Below, one piece after another: positions 36,062 through 44,785 of a stretch of DNA of 64,000 nt. Made by a program: the position numbers and the translations under genes. Below the pieces are notes generated by a model. The model did not search any database. It was not told the origin of the DNA and was given only the letters and a program-made list of their open reading frames with translations. The DNA comes from Sulfurimonas paralvinellae (lineage in GTDB: Bacteria > Campylobacterota > Campylobacteria > Campylobacterales > Sulfurimonadaceae): contig NZ_CP041406.1 of NCBI RefSeq assembly GCF_014905135.1, positions 372,001 to 436,000 of the forward strand. Direction: 5' to 3'. Positions within the stretch are counted from its first letter, which is position 1, and every line of letters begins with the position of its first letter.

Positions 36062-36870
36062 TGAAAATAGCTTTTATAGGCGATATCGTAGGCAAACCGG
36101 GTAGAGATATGCTTCAAAAGCATTTGCCGACATTAAAAGAGCAAGAGGGCATTGACTTTGTCATTGCAAACTATGAAAATGCTTCACACGGTTTTGGGCT
36201 GACGCTGAAAAACTGCAATGAACTTTTTTCTTATGGTGTTGATGTCATGACCGGCGGTAATCACTCTTGGGATAAAAAAGATATCTTGCCTCTTTTTGAT
36301 TCACATGAGCTGCTGCGCCCACATAATTATCCTGATGAACTTGCAGGGACAGGATGCAAAGTATATGATGTTTGCGGTGAAAAACTTGCCATACTCAATC
36401 TTATGGGACACTACGGCATGCCTTATACAGACAATGCTTTTCGTTGTGCAGAAGAGTCTGTAAATGCTTTGCGTGAGGATGGAATTTACAATATATTTGT
36501 CGATTTTCATGCTGAAGCGACCAGTGAAAAAAGAGCGATGCTGATGCTTTTAGAAGGCAGAGTAAGCGGTATAATCGGTACGCATACGCATGTCTCAACT
36601 GATGACTTTCAGATAGTTGCTGGAACTGCTTATATGACAGATATCGGGTTGACAGGCTGCCGTGATAATGTCATTGGGATGGATAAAAAGGTACCGTTAC
36701 AGCAATTCTTAACAGGAATGAAGGGACATTTCGACATTCCAAAGAAATGTAAAAAGATTTTGCAGATGGCCGTGATGGAGCTAGAAGAGGGGAAATGCAC
36801 ATCGGCTTTTAAATTGAAGATTTTAGATGATGGACGGACTTTGAAAAGTGAGGCATGGCTGGAAGACTAA
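36061..36870 (+). CDS. YmdB-type metallophosphoesterase
   Basis: A 269-residue binuclear metallophosphoesterase. Ligand motifs are GDIVGKPGRD (Asp), NYENASHG (Glu, Asn), GGNHSWDKK (Asn, His), DFHAEATSEK (His) and GTHTHVSTDD (two His). YmdB of Bacillus subtilis is a 2',3'-cyclic-nucleotide phosphodiesterase affecting biofilm choice; activity on the same substrates is likely but unproven here. It is the last gene of the run from mfd and meets a convergent gene with a 4-nt overlap. Confidence 0.88.
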   Translation: MKIAFIGDIVGKPGRDMLQKHLPTLKEQEGIDFVIANYENASHGFGLTLKNCNELFSYGVDVMTGGNHSWDKKDILPLFDSHELLRPHNYPDELAGTGCKVYDVCGEKLAILNLMGHYGMPYTDNAFRCAEESVNALREDGIYNIFVDFHAEATSEKRAMLMLLEGRVSGIIGTHTHVSTDDFQIVAGTAYMTDIGLTGCRDNVIGMDKKVPLQQFLTGMKGHFDIPKKCKKILQMAVMELEEGKCTSAFKLKILDDGRTLKSEAWLED

Positions 36871-37313
36871 GCTGCCGTTACTCTGTAGTAGTTGTCGTTT
36901 TCAATGTAAGTGTTGAGCATTTTTTCTTTTAAAAAAGTATGCTGAACCACCTGTGTCTCTTTAGGAAATTTACTATGTAAGCCAAAGTAAGAATTTTGGA
37001 GTGGAACTTTTGGTTTTTTCATATATGAGAAAGGGGTGACACTCTCTTTGTAAGCTGTTTTCGCCTTTTGCCTTTTTTGTACTTTTTCAAGTTCCTGTAA
37101 ATTTGGGTTCTGTTCTTGTTGCCAAAGAAGAGAATATTTGGCAGCAGTGCTGAGTGGCTGTGGCGCTGGTTGGAGTTTTGTTTCCGTGTTGTCAGGTTTC
37201 TGCTCTGAAAGTAAAACAGGTTCACTTTTGTGTGAAAAACTCTCTTTTATAGAATTATTCGGTTTTATAGTCGCTACAGTTGGTATGAAAGTTGCATAGG
37301 AAGCAATAAACAT
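36867..37313 (-). CDS. Hypothetical protein, unrecognised
   Basis: A 148-residue protein with no motif I recognise. The N-terminus (MFIASYATFIPTVATI) is weakly hydrophobic, the middle is rich in Pro, Gln, Lys and Ser (about 25-95) and likely disordered, and the C-terminus has mixed aromatic and charged residues. AGGAG lies at good spacing before the ATG, which supports real translation. It is convergent with the YmdB-type gene and divergent from the secretion operon. Confidence 0.5.
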   Translation of the reverse strand: MFIASYATFIPTVATIKPNNSIKESFSHKSEPVLLSEQKPDNTETKLQPAPQPLSTAAKYSLLWQQEQNPNLQELEKVQKRQKAKTAYKESVTPFSYMKKPKVPLQNSYFGLHSKFPKETQVVQHTFLKEKMLNTYIENDNYYRVTAA

Positions 37314-37341
37314 AAGTAACTCCTGAATGTTAATATAATTA

Positions 37342-37376
37342 TATCACATTTCATATAAATTTTTAAAAATGTGATA
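37342..37376. repeat. 10-bp inverted repeat upstream of the secretion operon
   Basis: TATCACATTT (37342-37351) and AAATGTGATA (37367-37376) are exact complements 15 nt apart, in the 147-nt gap between the divergent hypothetical gene and the secretion operon. It may be a regulator site, since it lies 50-85 nt upstream of the predicted -10 box. Confidence 0.45.
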
Positions 37377-37426
37377 AAATTTAAGATGTTAATTTATATT
37401 TTTATATGCAAACAGGAAATTTCAGG

Positions 37427-37432
37427 TATAAT
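37427..37432 (+). promoter_or_regulatory. Probable -10 element of the type I secretion operon
   Basis: TATAAT lies 28 nt before the GTG start, predicting a start near 37439; AAGGGAAG then serves as the ribosome site. No -35 box is evident. Confidence 0.5.
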
Positions 37433-37460
37433 AAAAAGAAATTTATAAAAAGGGAAGTTT

Positions 37461-39467
37461 GTGCTTAAAAGAGTAGTGACAATCAGTCTTTTTCCTATTA
37501 TCATAACGCAATTTGCAAGTGCTTTAACACTTAAAGAGAGTGTTGTTGAGGTGATGGATACGAATCCGATTGTGCAAGAGAGGTTGAAAAACTACAGAGC
37601 AACACGTCAAGATCTGAATGTGGCTGAATCTGAATATCTCCCAAGCATCGATTTTAGAGCGAGTCTTGGGTATACAAAAGCGGGTATGCTGAAAAGCGGC
37701 AATGCCAGCTGGAATCACACAGTACTAGATGAGAAGTATGGTAACTATGAATCTTCTTTAGTGCTGACTCAGAATCTTTTTGACGGATTTGGAACGACGT
37801 ATAAAGTTTCTTATCAGCAGGCACGAATTTTAGCGGCCGCTTACAACTACATAGAAAAAGCAAATGATGTTGCGTATAAAATGACAAATGCTTACCTTAA
37901 TGTTCTGCGTGAGTATGAGCTGCTGCAAACCGCCCGTGAAAATGTGCAGATAAATGAAGAGATATTTAAAAAGGTTAAGGATCTGTACGATTCAGGGTTG
38001 ACAACTGATTCGGAAGTTAAAAAGATCGAGTCTTCACTCTCACTTGCGCGTTCCAATCTGACTGTTCAAAAAAACAACACACGTGATAAAGAATATAACT
38101 TCCGCAGAATGCTAGGACGTATGCCGCAGGTTGCGCAAATGCAAAAACCCGATCTCAATGTTTCAATGCCAAGGAGTGTTGAAAGAGCTGCTGAGTATGC
38201 CATTAATCATAATCCCTCTCTTTTAGTGAGCCGATATAACATAAAAGGCGCACAGGCTCTTTGGAAACAGCATCAAAAAGAGTTCTATCCAAAGGTAGAT
38301 CTTGAAGTCTCTCAAAACTTCAATGATGTCGAAAAAAGAAATCTTTTTGACCGACCTGATGACAGATTCAAAGCGCGTGTTGTTCTTTCATATAATCTTT
38401 ACCGTGGCGGTGCGGACAGTGCTAATGTACAAAAAGATGTCAGTAAAATCAATCAGGAAGTCGAGACAAAACGTGACCTCAAGCGTCAGGTTATCGAAGC
38501 GCTTGATCTCTCCTGGAACGCTTATGAAATGATTGGCCTGCAGCTAAAAGACCTTAGAGACTACAAAAAGTTTGCAGAAAAAACGCTTGAACTTTATAAA
38601 GAAGAGTATGATCTCGGCCGCCGTTCTTTACTTGACCTGTTGACATCCCAAAATGATGTTATAAACTCTCGAGCGCAGATTATTAAAGCCGAATATGATT
38701 ATCTGCTTGCCAAATACCGGATCTTAGATGCTATGGGACTGCTTCCTCTTGCTATTGTAGGAGATACAAAAGAGTTTGATTCGAGAGTAAATCTCTATGT
38801 AAACGGTGATGCAAATGAGGTACTTGATACTGTTCCTGTCAAATACGATGTGGACAATGACAAAATAACTGATGATGAAGACCTTTGTGATAATTCACTG
38901 TTGGAAAATAACATTATGCCTTACGGCTGCGTGAAGATGACTCGTGATAGCGATGGTGACGGTGTTATCAATTCAAAAGACAAATGTCCAAACACGCCGA
39001 AAAATGCAAAGGTCTCACCTGATGGTTGTGCAGTCGATGTCGATATGGATGGTGTCAAGGATTACAAAGACAAATGTCCAAATACCCCAATAGGCTATAC
39101 CGTAGATGATAAAGGGTGTGCCACTTCTTTGAATCTTGGTGTCAATTTTGCCTACTATAGCGATGTCATTGACAAAAACTCATATGCCAATATTGAACGT
39201 TTTGCAGAGTTCGCCCAAAAGAATCCGCAGTATAAGATCCATATCGTAGGGCATACAAGTTCACGCGGTGATGCCGGACTGAACAAACAACTCTCTAAGA
39301 GAAGGGCAGAATCAGTAAAACGTGCTCTTGTTAAATTGGGAATCGACCCTGAAAGAATAACAACTGAGGGCAGAGGCGAAGAAGAACCAATCGCTGATAA
39401 CAATACCCCAGAAGGTAGATATATAAATAGAAGAGTCGAAATAGAACTGACTCTTGGGGAAGAGTAG
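37461..39467 (+). CDS. TolC-family outer-membrane channel fused to TSP3 repeats and an OmpA domain
   Basis: A 668-residue fusion protein starting at GTG 37461 with a signal peptide ending at FASA. Residues about 22-430 form a TolC-type outer-membrane efflux protein (two related halves with DLNVAESEYLPSIDF, SLVLTQNLFDGFGT and VLSYNLYRGG). Residues about 460-555 hold thrombospondin type 3 calcium-binding repeats (DSDGDGVINSKDKCPNTP, DMDGVKDYKDKCPNTP). Residues about 557-668 are an OmpA-type peptidoglycan-binding domain ending in QLSKRRAESVKRAL and GRYINRRVEI. It should be the outer-membrane pore of the type I system, with the extra domains tying it to the cell wall. It is first in the operon; the next gene begins 1 nt later. 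Confidence 0.93.
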   Translation: MLKRVVTISLFPIIITQFASALTLKESVVEVMDTNPIVQERLKNYRATRQDLNVAESEYLPSIDFRASLGYTKAGMLKSGNASWNHTVLDEKYGNYESSLVLTQNLFDGFGTTYKVSYQQARILAAAYNYIEKANDVAYKMTNAYLNVLREYELLQTARENVQINEEIFKKVKDLYDSGLTTDSEVKKIESSLSLARSNLTVQKNNTRDKEYNFRRMLGRMPQVAQMQKPDLNVSMPRSVERAAEYAINHNPSLLVSRYNIKGAQALWKQHQKEFYPKVDLEVSQNFNDVEKRNLFDRPDDRFKARVVLSYNLYRGGADSANVQKDVSKINQEVETKRDLKRQVIEALDLSWNAYEMIGLQLKDLRDYKKFAEKTLELYKEEYDLGRRSLLDLLTSQNDVINSRAQIIKAEYDYLLAKYRILDAMGLLPLAIVGDTKEFDSRVNLYVNGDANEVLDTVPVKYDVDNDKITDDEDLCDNSLLENNIMPYGCVKMTRDSDGDGVINSKDKCPNTPKNAKVSPDGCAVDVDMDGVKDYKDKCPNTPIGYTVDDKGCATSLNLGVNFAYYSDVIDKNSYANIERFAEFAQKNPQYKIHIVGHTSSRGDAGLNKQLSKRRAESVKRALVKLGIDPERITTEGRGEEEPIADNNTPEGRYINRRVEIELTLGEE

Positions 39468-39468
39468 T

Positions 39469-40587
39469 ATGAAAAGATTAGTATATATTTTTATTGGATT
39501 GATTACATCTACATTTGTGTATGCATCTGTTTCACATACGCTTGATGATACTTTTTTTGAAAAGGAATTTCAGCAAATTATCCGCTTTGAGATGCTGCAT
39601 TTTAATGATGAAAACAGTTTAGATGAAAAATCAATAGAGACGTTAGATGCTGCTATAGTAAAGATCAAAGAGCTGCAAAAATCATCGAAAATCAAAGTAA
39701 CTCTTGTCGGGCATGCTTATAAAGCGGCTGATTATTATCCGCAAAAGATGCAAAACAATCTTGGGTATGTCAATGAAAGCAGTAAAAATGATGACAATAG
39801 AAGTGAAAATTATGTTAAAGCAATAGAGAAAAAACTTATTGACAAGGGCATTGATCGTTCATCTCTTTATATATATGACAAAGAAGGACAGTTGCCTGCT
39901 TTTACCGATGAAATTCCTGAGAGCGGTTCGCTTTCAAATAGGGTTATGCTCAGCATATATGTATTAAAGCCGGAAGATATAGACAGTGACAGGGATGGTG
40001 TTTTTGACAGGTATGACAGATGTCCAGGTACGCCAAGAGGATCAAAAGTAGATAAGAACGGCTGTCCGATTGACAGTGATCATGATGGCGTTCTGGATTA
40101 TAAAGATAAATGCCCTGATACCCCGCCTAAGGGTGTACTTGTAGATTCACACGGTTGTCCGCTTGACAGTGATCATGATGGTGTTGTAGATTACAAGGAT
40201 AAATGTGAAAATACACCGGAGGGAATCAGGGTAGATCCTTTTGGCTGTCCACTTAAGCAGACACTCAAACTCCATTTTAAAAGTAATTCTGCTAAAATTT
40301 TGAAAAACTCTTATGGTGAAATACAAAAGTTTGCAGAGTTCTTGAAGAAAAATCCTGGCTATAAAGTAAAGATAACAGGACATACGGACAGTATAGGGAA
40401 AGCCGTTGTGAATATGCAGCTCTCTTTACAGCGTGCCAAGAGTGTTAAAAAAGCACTTGTTGCTGAAGGCATTGATGCATCGAGAATAGTGACAGCAGGA
40501 CGCGGTGAACTTGACCCAATAGAGTCAAACAGAACCGCAGAGGGAAGAAAAGCAAATAGACGTATAGAGATAAAGCTTTTTCATTAA
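39469..40587 (+). CDS. OmpA-family protein with TSP3 repeats
   Basis: A 372-residue envelope protein. It has a signal peptide (MKRLVYIFIGLITSTFVYA), an N-terminal region of about 150 residues with an OmpA-like look (KIKELQKSSKIKVTLVGHAY), three or more TSP3 calcium-binding repeats (about 170-265: DSDRDGVFDRYDRCPGTP, DSDHDGVLDYKDKCPDTP, DSDHDGVVDYKDKCENTP) and a C-terminal OmpA domain (KITGHTDSIGKAVVNMQLSL, RKANRRIEIKLF). OmpA-type genes also occur near LapA/BpfA-type secretion loci in gammaproteobacteria. It likely anchors or spaces the secretion machine in the periplasm. ATG 39469 is chosen for the clean signal peptide. Confidence 0.88.
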   Translation: MKRLVYIFIGLITSTFVYASVSHTLDDTFFEKEFQQIIRFEMLHFNDENSLDEKSIETLDAAIVKIKELQKSSKIKVTLVGHAYKAADYYPQKMQNNLGYVNESSKNDDNRSENYVKAIEKKLIDKGIDRSSLYIYDKEGQLPAFTDEIPESGSLSNRVMLSIYVLKPEDIDSDRDGVFDRYDRCPGTPRGSKVDKNGCPIDSDHDGVLDYKDKCPDTPPKGVLVDSHGCPLDSDHDGVVDYKDKCENTPEGIRVDPFGCPLKQTLKLHFKSNSAKILKNSYGEIQKFAEFLKKNPGYKVKITGHTDSIGKAVVNMQLSLQRAKSVKKALVAEGIDASRIVTAGRGELDPIESNRTAEGRKANRRIEIKLFH

Positions 40588-40602
40588 AAAATCAGGTGGC
40601 AT

Positions 40603-42750
40603 ATGAACGAACATAAAATATCGGTGCATGAGGACGTTTTACTTGATACCTTTGTCCTTTTTACCAAGCTTTTTCATAAGCCCTTTACGAAAGAGGCTCT
40701 TTTAGCAGGGCTTCCTATCCATGATTCTCAAAAACTTTTCTCCAAAGATAGTTCCAAATCACTTTTTTCCCGCGTAGCAGCACGCGCCGGTTTGAAATCA
40801 ACACTTATCAAACGCTCAATTGAAGATATGCTCTCATTGCATCTGCCGGCTATTTTACTGCTAAGTAATGATAATGCCTGCATATTGGAAAAATTTAATG
40901 ATGATAAAACGCAGGCAAAGATTATTTACCCTGAGGGTGACGGTCTTGAACAATGGGTTAGTGTGCATGATCTCGAAAAAGAATATTTGGGTTTTGCCTA
41001 TATATTAAAAAAAGAGTTCGAGTATGACAAAAAGAGTTCACGAACACTGCAGCGTAAACAAAAACATTGGTTTTGGAGTACATTAAAGCTCTCTGTTCCA
41101 ATCTACAGAGATGTGTTGATAGCATCATTCCTTATCAATCTCTTTGTTCTGGCAACACCGCTTTTTACTATGAATGTTTATGATAGAGTTATTCCAAACA
41201 ATGCCGAAGAGACTTTGATGGTCTTTACCATAGGTATAGTTCTTGTCTATGTACTGGATTTTTTTCTAAAATTCACCCGTTCGTATCTTTTGGAATTAGC
41301 GGGTAAAAAAAGTGACATTATTATGTCCTCAATTATTTTTGAAAAAGTGCTTGATCTGAAGATGTCACAGCATCCGCCATCAGTCGGCTCTTTTGCAAAC
41401 AATCTGAAAGATTTTGAGTCAGTCCGTTCTTTTCTTACTACAGCAACCATGACAGCCGTTATCGATCTGCCGTTTGCGATTATTTTTCTTGCTGTTATCT
41501 ACTATATCGGCGGTGTACTGGTATTTGTTCCCTTAGTGACTATCTTTTTGATTCTTCTGTATGCATTGCTTATTCGCAAGCCATTGCGTGAGAGCATAGA
41601 AGCCTCTTATGAGGCAAGTGCCAAGAAAAACGGGATACTCATAGAAACCTTGCAAAATATCGAAACAGTCAAAACGATGCGAATGAATGGTAAAAAACAG
41701 TGGGAGTGGGAAGAATCTACGGGTGAGATTGCCGAGAAAAATCTTAAATCACGTCTGCTTTCTGCTTCCATTCCAAGTGTAACAAATCTTTTTGTACAGT
41801 TAAATACTGTCTTTGTCGTTGTCTTTGGGGTATATCTTATCAAAGAGTTTGAGTTGACTATGGGCGGGCTCATTGCCATTGTCATCTTGACATCACGAAC
41901 AGTTGCTCCTATCGGACAGGCAGCTGCACTGATCTCAAACTATTCCGATGCAAAAACAGCCTATGATACGCTCGACGAAATCATCTCACGTGAGGTTGAA
42001 CGTCCTGCTGGCCAGGAGTTTGTGGAACGTCCGAAATTTCAGGGAAAAATAGAGTTTAAAGACGTCAGTTTCAACTACCCTGGAACGGAAGTTCCGGCAC
42101 TGACAAATGTCAGTTTTGTCATTAATCCCGGTGAAAAAGTGGCCATAATCGGTCGAATAGGTTCGGGGAAAAGTACGATCGCCAAGTTGATCTTGAAACT
42201 GTATGAACCGACAAGCGGAACAATTCTCATCGACGATATTGACATCGCCCAGATAGATCCGGCAGATCTGCGCCGGTTTATCTCTTATGTACCGCAGGAT
42301 GTCCATCTCTTTAAAGGAACCATCAAAGACAATATCGTCTCTTCCGAACAGCATCCTGATGTCGGAGATGTCATCTATGCGGCACAGGTAAGCGGTGTTG
42401 AAGACTTTGTACGAATGCATCCAATGGGGTATGATATGCCCATTGGTGAACGAGGTGCAGGACTTTCTGGCGGACAGCGACAGAGTGTCGGTATTGCCCG
42501 TGCATTGATGCAGGAGAGCTCGATTATGGTCATGGATGAACCGAGCAACTCGATGGATCAAACGACAGAAAAAAATCTGCTTGACAGGCTAAAAGTAGAG
42601 CTAAAAGATCAGACAGTCGTGATAATTACACAGAAATTAGGACTTTTGGATATGGTTGAGCGTGTCATCGTGATGCATAATTCCAAAGTACTGCTTGATG
42701 ATAAAAAAGAGACAGTTGTCAAACAACTCAGCGGAGTTTCCAATGGCTAA
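40603..42750 (+). CDS. Type I secretion ABC transporter (LapB/HlyB-like)
   Basis: A 715-residue inner-membrane exporter. Residues about 1-140 form a C39-peptidase-like domain without a recognisable catalytic Cys, the form used for docking large unprocessed substrates. About six membrane helices follow (160-440), then the nucleotide-binding domain with Walker A GRIGSGKST (about 517), signature LSGGQRQ (about 621) and Walker B VMDEPSNSMD. GGTGG precedes ATG 40603. Its stop overlaps the HlyD start by 8 nt. Its likely substrate is the giant adhesin encoded downstream. Confidence 0.94.
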   Translation: MNEHKISVHEDVLLDTFVLFTKLFHKPFTKEALLAGLPIHDSQKLFSKDSSKSLFSRVAARAGLKSTLIKRSIEDMLSLHLPAILLLSNDNACILEKFNDDKTQAKIIYPEGDGLEQWVSVHDLEKEYLGFAYILKKEFEYDKKSSRTLQRKQKHWFWSTLKLSVPIYRDVLIASFLINLFVLATPLFTMNVYDRVIPNNAEETLMVFTIGIVLVYVLDFFLKFTRSYLLELAGKKSDIIMSSIIFEKVLDLKMSQHPPSVGSFANNLKDFESVRSFLTTATMTAVIDLPFAIIFLAVIYYIGGVLVFVPLVTIFLILLYALLIRKPLRESIEASYEASAKKNGILIETLQNIETVKTMRMNGKKQWEWEESTGEIAEKNLKSRLLSASIPSVTNLFVQLNTVFVVVFGVYLIKEFELTMGGLIAIVILTSRTVAPIGQAAALISNYSDAKTAYDTLDEIISREVERPAGQEFVERPKFQGKIEFKDVSFNYPGTEVPALTNVSFVINPGEKVAIIGRIGSGKSTIAKLILKLYEPTSGTILIDDIDIAQIDPADLRRFISYVPQDVHLFKGTIKDNIVSSEQHPDVGDVIYAAQVSGVEDFVRMHPMGYDMPIGERGAGLSGGQRQSVGIARALMQESSIMVMDEPSNSMDQTTEKNLLDRLKVELKDQTVVIITQKLGLLDMVERVIVMHNSKVLLDDKKETVVKQLSGVSNG

Positions 42751-44083
42751 AAAAGAGATTAAAAAGAGCCTCTCCAAAAAAGATTATGAATTTATGCACT
42801 CACTGAGTGCGGCTGTGCTGGAAGTTGCACCGACGCGATTACGCATCGTGCTTTATTTCTGGGTTGCCGCCATCGTAATATTTTTGATCTGGGCAAATTT
42901 TGCAAAGATAGATGAGATAGCAAGAGGCAACGGTGAAGTGATTCCAAGCGGTGAAAATCAGATGATTCAAAATCTTGAAGGGGGAATAGTTGAAGAGATT
43001 TTGGTTCAAGAGGGACAGGAAGTAGAAAAAGGGCAGGTGCTTATTAAAATCGACAATCAAAAGTCGGTATCTTCATACAGCTCAAATGAGATAAAGGCAG
43101 AAGCACTACAAGCACAGATTTTACGTCTTAAAGCAGAGTCTACAGGACAGAAGTTCATAGTACCTCCAGATTTAAAAAAGAGACTTGCACAGTTTATTGA
43201 CAATGAAAAAAGTCTTTACAATACCAATAAACAGCAATTAAACTCGAAACTCAATGCTCTCCGTGAGAAGCTGGCACAAAAAAAGCAGGAACTCGCTGAG
43301 GCATATTCACAAAGAGACCATCTTGAATCATCATACTCGATGATATCGCGTGAGGTAAGAATGACTAGACCGATGGTGGCAAAAGGGGTTCGTTCGAAGA
43401 TAGATTTTTTAAAACTACAGCGTGAAGCGAATGATATTGCCTCAAAATATGATGCTGTTAAAAAGTCCATACCTCGCTTAAAATCGGCCATTAAAGAGGT
43501 CCAGAGCAATATAAAAGAGACAAAACTGAACTTTCAAAGTGAAGCGAAAACGAAGATGAATGAAGCTGTAGCAGAACTCAAAGGACTGCAGGTAGCATCA
43601 ACTGCTTTGGAAGATCAGGTAACGCGTACTATTGTCAAGTCACCCATGAAGGGAATTGTTCAAAAACTCTATGTTCATACAGTTGGCGGCGTTATCAAGC
43701 CGGGTGAAGATATTATGGAGATTGTTCCAAGTGATGAAACCTTGCTTGTTAAGGTGAACATTAAACCAAAAGACATTGCTTTTATTTACTTGGGACAGCG
43801 TGCCATTGTAAAATTTACCGCTTATGATTTTTCTATTTATGGAGGTTTGGAAGGGAAGGTTGTCCTTATATCTCCAGACAGCTTTAAAGATGAAGAGGGA
43901 AATGTCTTTTATGAAGTTCGCATTAAAACCGATAAAAATTACATCGGCAGACATGGTAAGAAACTTAAAATTATTCCAGGTATGACGACAACTGTTGATA
44001 TTATCACCGGTAAGAAAAGTGTTTTGGATTATATTCTCAAACCGATATTAAAAACAAAACAGTACACGTTTACAGAAAGATAA
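42743..44083 (+). CDS. HlyD-family membrane fusion protein (LapC-like)
   Basis: A 446-residue periplasmic adaptor joining the ABC exporter to the TolC-type channel. One membrane helix (about 32-54, VLYFWVAAIVIFLIWA) follows a cytoplasmic N-terminus. Then come the lipoyl half-motif (NLEGGIVEEILVQEGQEVEKGQVLIKID), a long helical hairpin (about 115-295), the second half-motif (VKSPMKGIVQKLYVHTVGGVIKPGEDIMEIVP) and a beta-barrel domain. ATG 42743 fits the 8-nt overlap and a normal N-terminus. The LuxR-type gene follows after 3 nt. Confidence 0.94.
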   Translation: MAKKEIKKSLSKKDYEFMHSLSAAVLEVAPTRLRIVLYFWVAAIVIFLIWANFAKIDEIARGNGEVIPSGENQMIQNLEGGIVEEILVQEGQEVEKGQVLIKIDNQKSVSSYSSNEIKAEALQAQILRLKAESTGQKFIVPPDLKKRLAQFIDNEKSLYNTNKQQLNSKLNALREKLAQKKQELAEAYSQRDHLESSYSMISREVRMTRPMVAKGVRSKIDFLKLQREANDIASKYDAVKKSIPRLKSAIKEVQSNIKETKLNFQSEAKTKMNEAVAELKGLQVASTALEDQVTRTIVKSPMKGIVQKLYVHTVGGVIKPGEDIMEIVPSDETLLVKVNIKPKDIAFIYLGQRAIVKFTAYDFSIYGGLEGKVVLISPDSFKDEEGNVFYEVRIKTDKNYIGRHGKKLKIIPGMTTTVDIITGKKSVLDYILKPILKTKQYTFTER

Positions 44084-44086
44084 CAG

Positions 44087-44674
44087 ATGGATATTGTACT
44101 CTATAGTGATAATATAAATCTACTCTCTCATTGGGAAAAAGCATTAAAAAATGAGCAATATAAGAGTATTGATGATCTTGAAGATTTGCACAATATTGAA
44201 AACAGCATCATCATTGTAAATTATGCGGCCTGTCAAAATAGGTGTCAATCTTTGCTAAGTGAATTGCGTGAGCGAGGGAATCGACTGCTTGTTCTAGACA
44301 GGGTGCCAGAACTTGACACAGCAAAACGATTGTTAAAATACGGTGCGATGGGTTATGGCAATGCACTCATGCGGGATCATTTTATTCTTGCCGCAGTTGC
44401 TGCTTTGCGTGAGGGTATGGTTTGGCTGCATCCCCAATTGACTTCGCAGCTGATTTTGGAGATTCCTGAGAGTCAAGATGCCAATGAGGAACTGCTACAA
44501 AAGTTAACATCACGCGAGAGAGAGACAGCACTGCTTTTAAAAGAGGGGCTGACCTACAATGAGATTGCAGAGCGTCTTGAGATCTCGCCAAGAACGGTAA
44601 AAGCCCATGCACAAGGGATTTACAAAAAATTGAATGTCAGTGACAGAATCGGTCTAGCTCTTCTTTTAAAATAA
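44087..44674 (+). CDS. LuxR/FixJ-type regulator with a degenerate receiver
   Basis: A 195-residue DNA-binding protein. Residues 1-120 have a receiver-like pattern, but where the phosphoacceptor Asp should end strand 3 there is Asn45 (SIIIVNYA). Residues about 135-195 form a LuxR-type helix-turn-helix (LTSREREtALLLKEGLTYNEIAERLEISPRTVKAHAQGIYKKLNV, lower-case t for a Thr). CsgD and VpsT are biofilm regulators of the same layout with unconventional receivers. As last gene of the secretion operon and immediate neighbour of the adhesin, it probably controls adhesin expression. It may respond to a ligand rather than phosphorylation. Confidence 0.9.
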   Translation: MDIVLYSDNINLLSHWEKALKNEQYKSIDDLEDLHNIENSIIIVNYAACQNRCQSLLSELRERGNRLLVLDRVPELDTAKRLLKYGAMGYGNALMRDHFILAAVAALREGMVWLHPQLTSQLILEIPESQDANEELLQKLTSRERETALLLKEGLTYNEIAERLEISPRTVKAHAQGIYKKLNVSDRIGLALLLK

Positions 44675-44698
44675 TTCATATTCACAAAATACTCATAC

Positions 44699-44712
44699 TG
44701 TCCCTAGGGACA
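44699..44712. promoter_or_regulatory. Perfect 14-bp palindrome, candidate operator of the adhesin gene
   Basis: TGTCCCTAGGGACA is a perfect palindrome, G/C-rich in an A/T-rich gap. It begins 25 nt after the LuxR-type gene and its centre lies about 43 nt before the predicted adhesin transcription start, the place used by class II activators. That the LuxR-type protein binds it is inferred. Confidence 0.6.
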
Positions 44713-44736
44713 ATATCTTTTTTTCTTCTTTTTCCC

Positions 44737-44742
44737 TATAAT
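44737..44742 (+). promoter_or_regulatory. Probable -10 element of the adhesin gene
   Basis: A perfect TATAAT lies 44 nt before the adhesin ATG, with TAGGAGAGAG as ribosome site. No -35 hexamer is visible at the expected spacing, consistent with activator dependence. Confidence 0.55.
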
Positions 44743-44785
44743 CAATAACAATCAAAAATTTGTCTAAATTTTTAGGAGAGAGAAA

